60,000 nt of DNA from Symsagittifera roscoffensis (Eukaryota > Xenacoelomorpha > Acoela > Convolutidae), in assembly GCF_963678635.1 (NCBI RefSeq), contig NC_087067.1:8603716-8663715 (forward strand), written 5' to 3'. The stretch's first letter is position 1; every line of letters starts with the position of its first letter. The notes under the pieces are model-generated. The model was not told the origin of the DNA, made no database searches, and worked only from the letters and a program-made list of their open reading frames with translations. A program made the translations under genes and the position numbers. Positions 58,741 to 60,000 of this stretch are shown here, in pieces.

Positions 58741-60000
58741 TAGTTAAACAGAAAACAAACTACAAAAAATTCAAAAAATATCATCGAATGATGGAATGTT
58801 TGTGCTAGGTATTGATCAGCATAAAATTGAAAATCTGAACAAAAAAATAAGCTGATGGATCTTGAACAAAAACTCAGTTTCTACTCCGTTTCATACCGTT
58901 TTTTGTTTGGAAATTCATAAATAAACAGAAACAACTCTGCTGAAATCCGGGCGTAGATATGGATCATATTGTCAATATTCCAGTTGTCTTTCAACTTGTC
59001 TCGAATGTTTTTTGATTTAGTGAAATTCAAAATATATTGGTTCCATACTCAAGTATACCTTGTAAATCTTAACCTCATCAAAAAAATACAATTAAAAATC
59101 ATTTATACCCAGGAACTTCTCACTGTTCATATTTGTTGTGACTTTTTTATAAACTTAGTAGAATTTTTTTTCGCAATTCAGATTCCATTTACAGTAAAAT
59201 ATAAAGATTACAACAAAATAGTTTTCTATTGCAAAAATACCGAGGTTTTGCAGCCTATTCGCAGCGCTTCGGTTACAATTTTGACTTTTGTTCTTTCTCA
59301 ATATTTTGATGTAATCACGGCTATTTAGGCTAATTGGTTGAAAAACCAAAAAGCGAAAAAATGAGCATTATACCTAAACTTACTTGACGGCAAATTAATT
59401 GCTATGGGTCATTTACTCCAAAGTGAGTTTTGCCAATTTTTTCTCAGCCTGTGAGACTTAGAAACCTGGACATTCTGTTTTGAGTTTTTGTTATATGACT
59501 TGTAAAGGAAAGCTTAGGGTCAATATGAACTCCTGCGTAACGGTAATTTTAAATATTGTTTCTTTCTTATGGTTATTCCGTTCATTTTACGTTTGATTTC
59601 ACGTTGCTTTTCTTAGACAGTATCATTAGTTTTGTTTTGTCTCTAAATAAAGTTAGCTTGTTTTTTATAGCTTAAGTGCTCTTTTGTCCAGGGCTTTCTG
59701 ATGTCTACCGGTTAATTAATTGTTTCTAGCTGCTGTTCTCCAGGGTTGACCAGAAACGCTTATCCTACAGCTTTCAGATATGAAAAAATGCTTGTCATAC
59801 AATTTTGTACATTTCGATAAACATCAAAAATGTGCAGAAAACTCGAAGATAATCATTTTTTCTGAAGCCAAACAGTTGATTTTTTTAAAAAAAATTTTCT
59901 CAAAATGTTTGGGATTTTTTCGTGAACGAACACAAAAGCCTAAAACCATGGTTTACCCAAAACTTAAGTAAGCAAATGGTTGATCGTACGGCATTAAATT
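58741..60000. other. Non-coding, with two GCTTATCATACA phrases near the end
   Basis: The 119-codon frame at 58969-59328 starts at TTG and shows no conserved motif. At 59743-59810 the phrase GGGTTGACCAGAAACGCTTA is followed by ATGCTTGTCATACAATTTTG, a clear instance of the dispersed phrase. Confidence 0.5.

Noticed and set aside
58969-59328. 119-codon hydrophobic frame that might be TM6-TM7
   Set aside because: TTG start, no CWxP or NPxxY motif, and A+T-driven composition (F, I, L, K, Y).

Overview
The window is eukaryotic, animal-type DNA. It is strongly A+T-rich and full of T and A homopolymers, with very little coding sequence. It has one assembly gap of exactly 200 N (40799-40998). The only recognisable protein-coding material is split by introns with GTAAGT/GTATGA donors and short TTTCAG/TTTTCAG acceptors. 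That acceptor style is typical of nematodes but does not prove the lineage. Bacterial features (operons, ribosome binding sites, CRISPR) do not apply. Many open frames of 60-130 codons here begin at TTG or GTG and are chance frames or repeats.

The main gene content is a class A (rhodopsin-like) G-protein-coupled receptor locus on the + strand. One exon encoding TM1-TM2 lies at 19159-19382. A second, related TM1-TM2 exon lies at 41057-41283. It is followed by an exon for TM3-TM4 (45390-45562) and one for extracellular loop 2 and TM5 (46506-46731). The reading frame joins exactly across both introns and gives a 208-residue receptor fragment with N1.50, D2.50, C3.25, D3.32, an ERY motif, W4.50, an extracellular loop 2 cysteine, P5.50 and Y5.58. 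I could not find exons for TM6-TM7 in the remaining 13 kb, so the gene runs off the window or through a very long intron. The two first exons end in the same splice phase and I see no second TM3-TM4 exon between them. They may therefore be alternative first exons of one gene, or the upstream one may be a relic of a tandem paralogue. The 200-N gap lies between them and limits this conclusion.

The rest is repeats. 0.6-4.4 kb holds two direct copies of a 1.3-1.5 kb unit. 4.5-6.6 kb holds degraded coding-like sequence of unknown identity. 7.5-8.15 kb is a CpG-rich minisatellite. 8.2 and 29.3 kb hold two copies of a short sequence with two hairpins and a compensatory base-pair change. 10.3-11.4 kb holds a tRNA-derived SINE-like copy, a copy of a ~0.5 kb dispersed family (at least nine full or partial copies in the window) and a second SINE-like family. 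22-34 kb holds fold-back elements built from ATAATCGATT-like arms and long G tracts. One of these was caught up in a nearly perfect 1.95 kb tandem duplication (23.96-27.87 kb). 52.4-54.3 kb is a block of unusual, less A+T-rich non-coding sequence. Short motif phrases, mainly around GCTTATCATACA and GGATTCC, recur through the window and suggest a common ancestral repeat.
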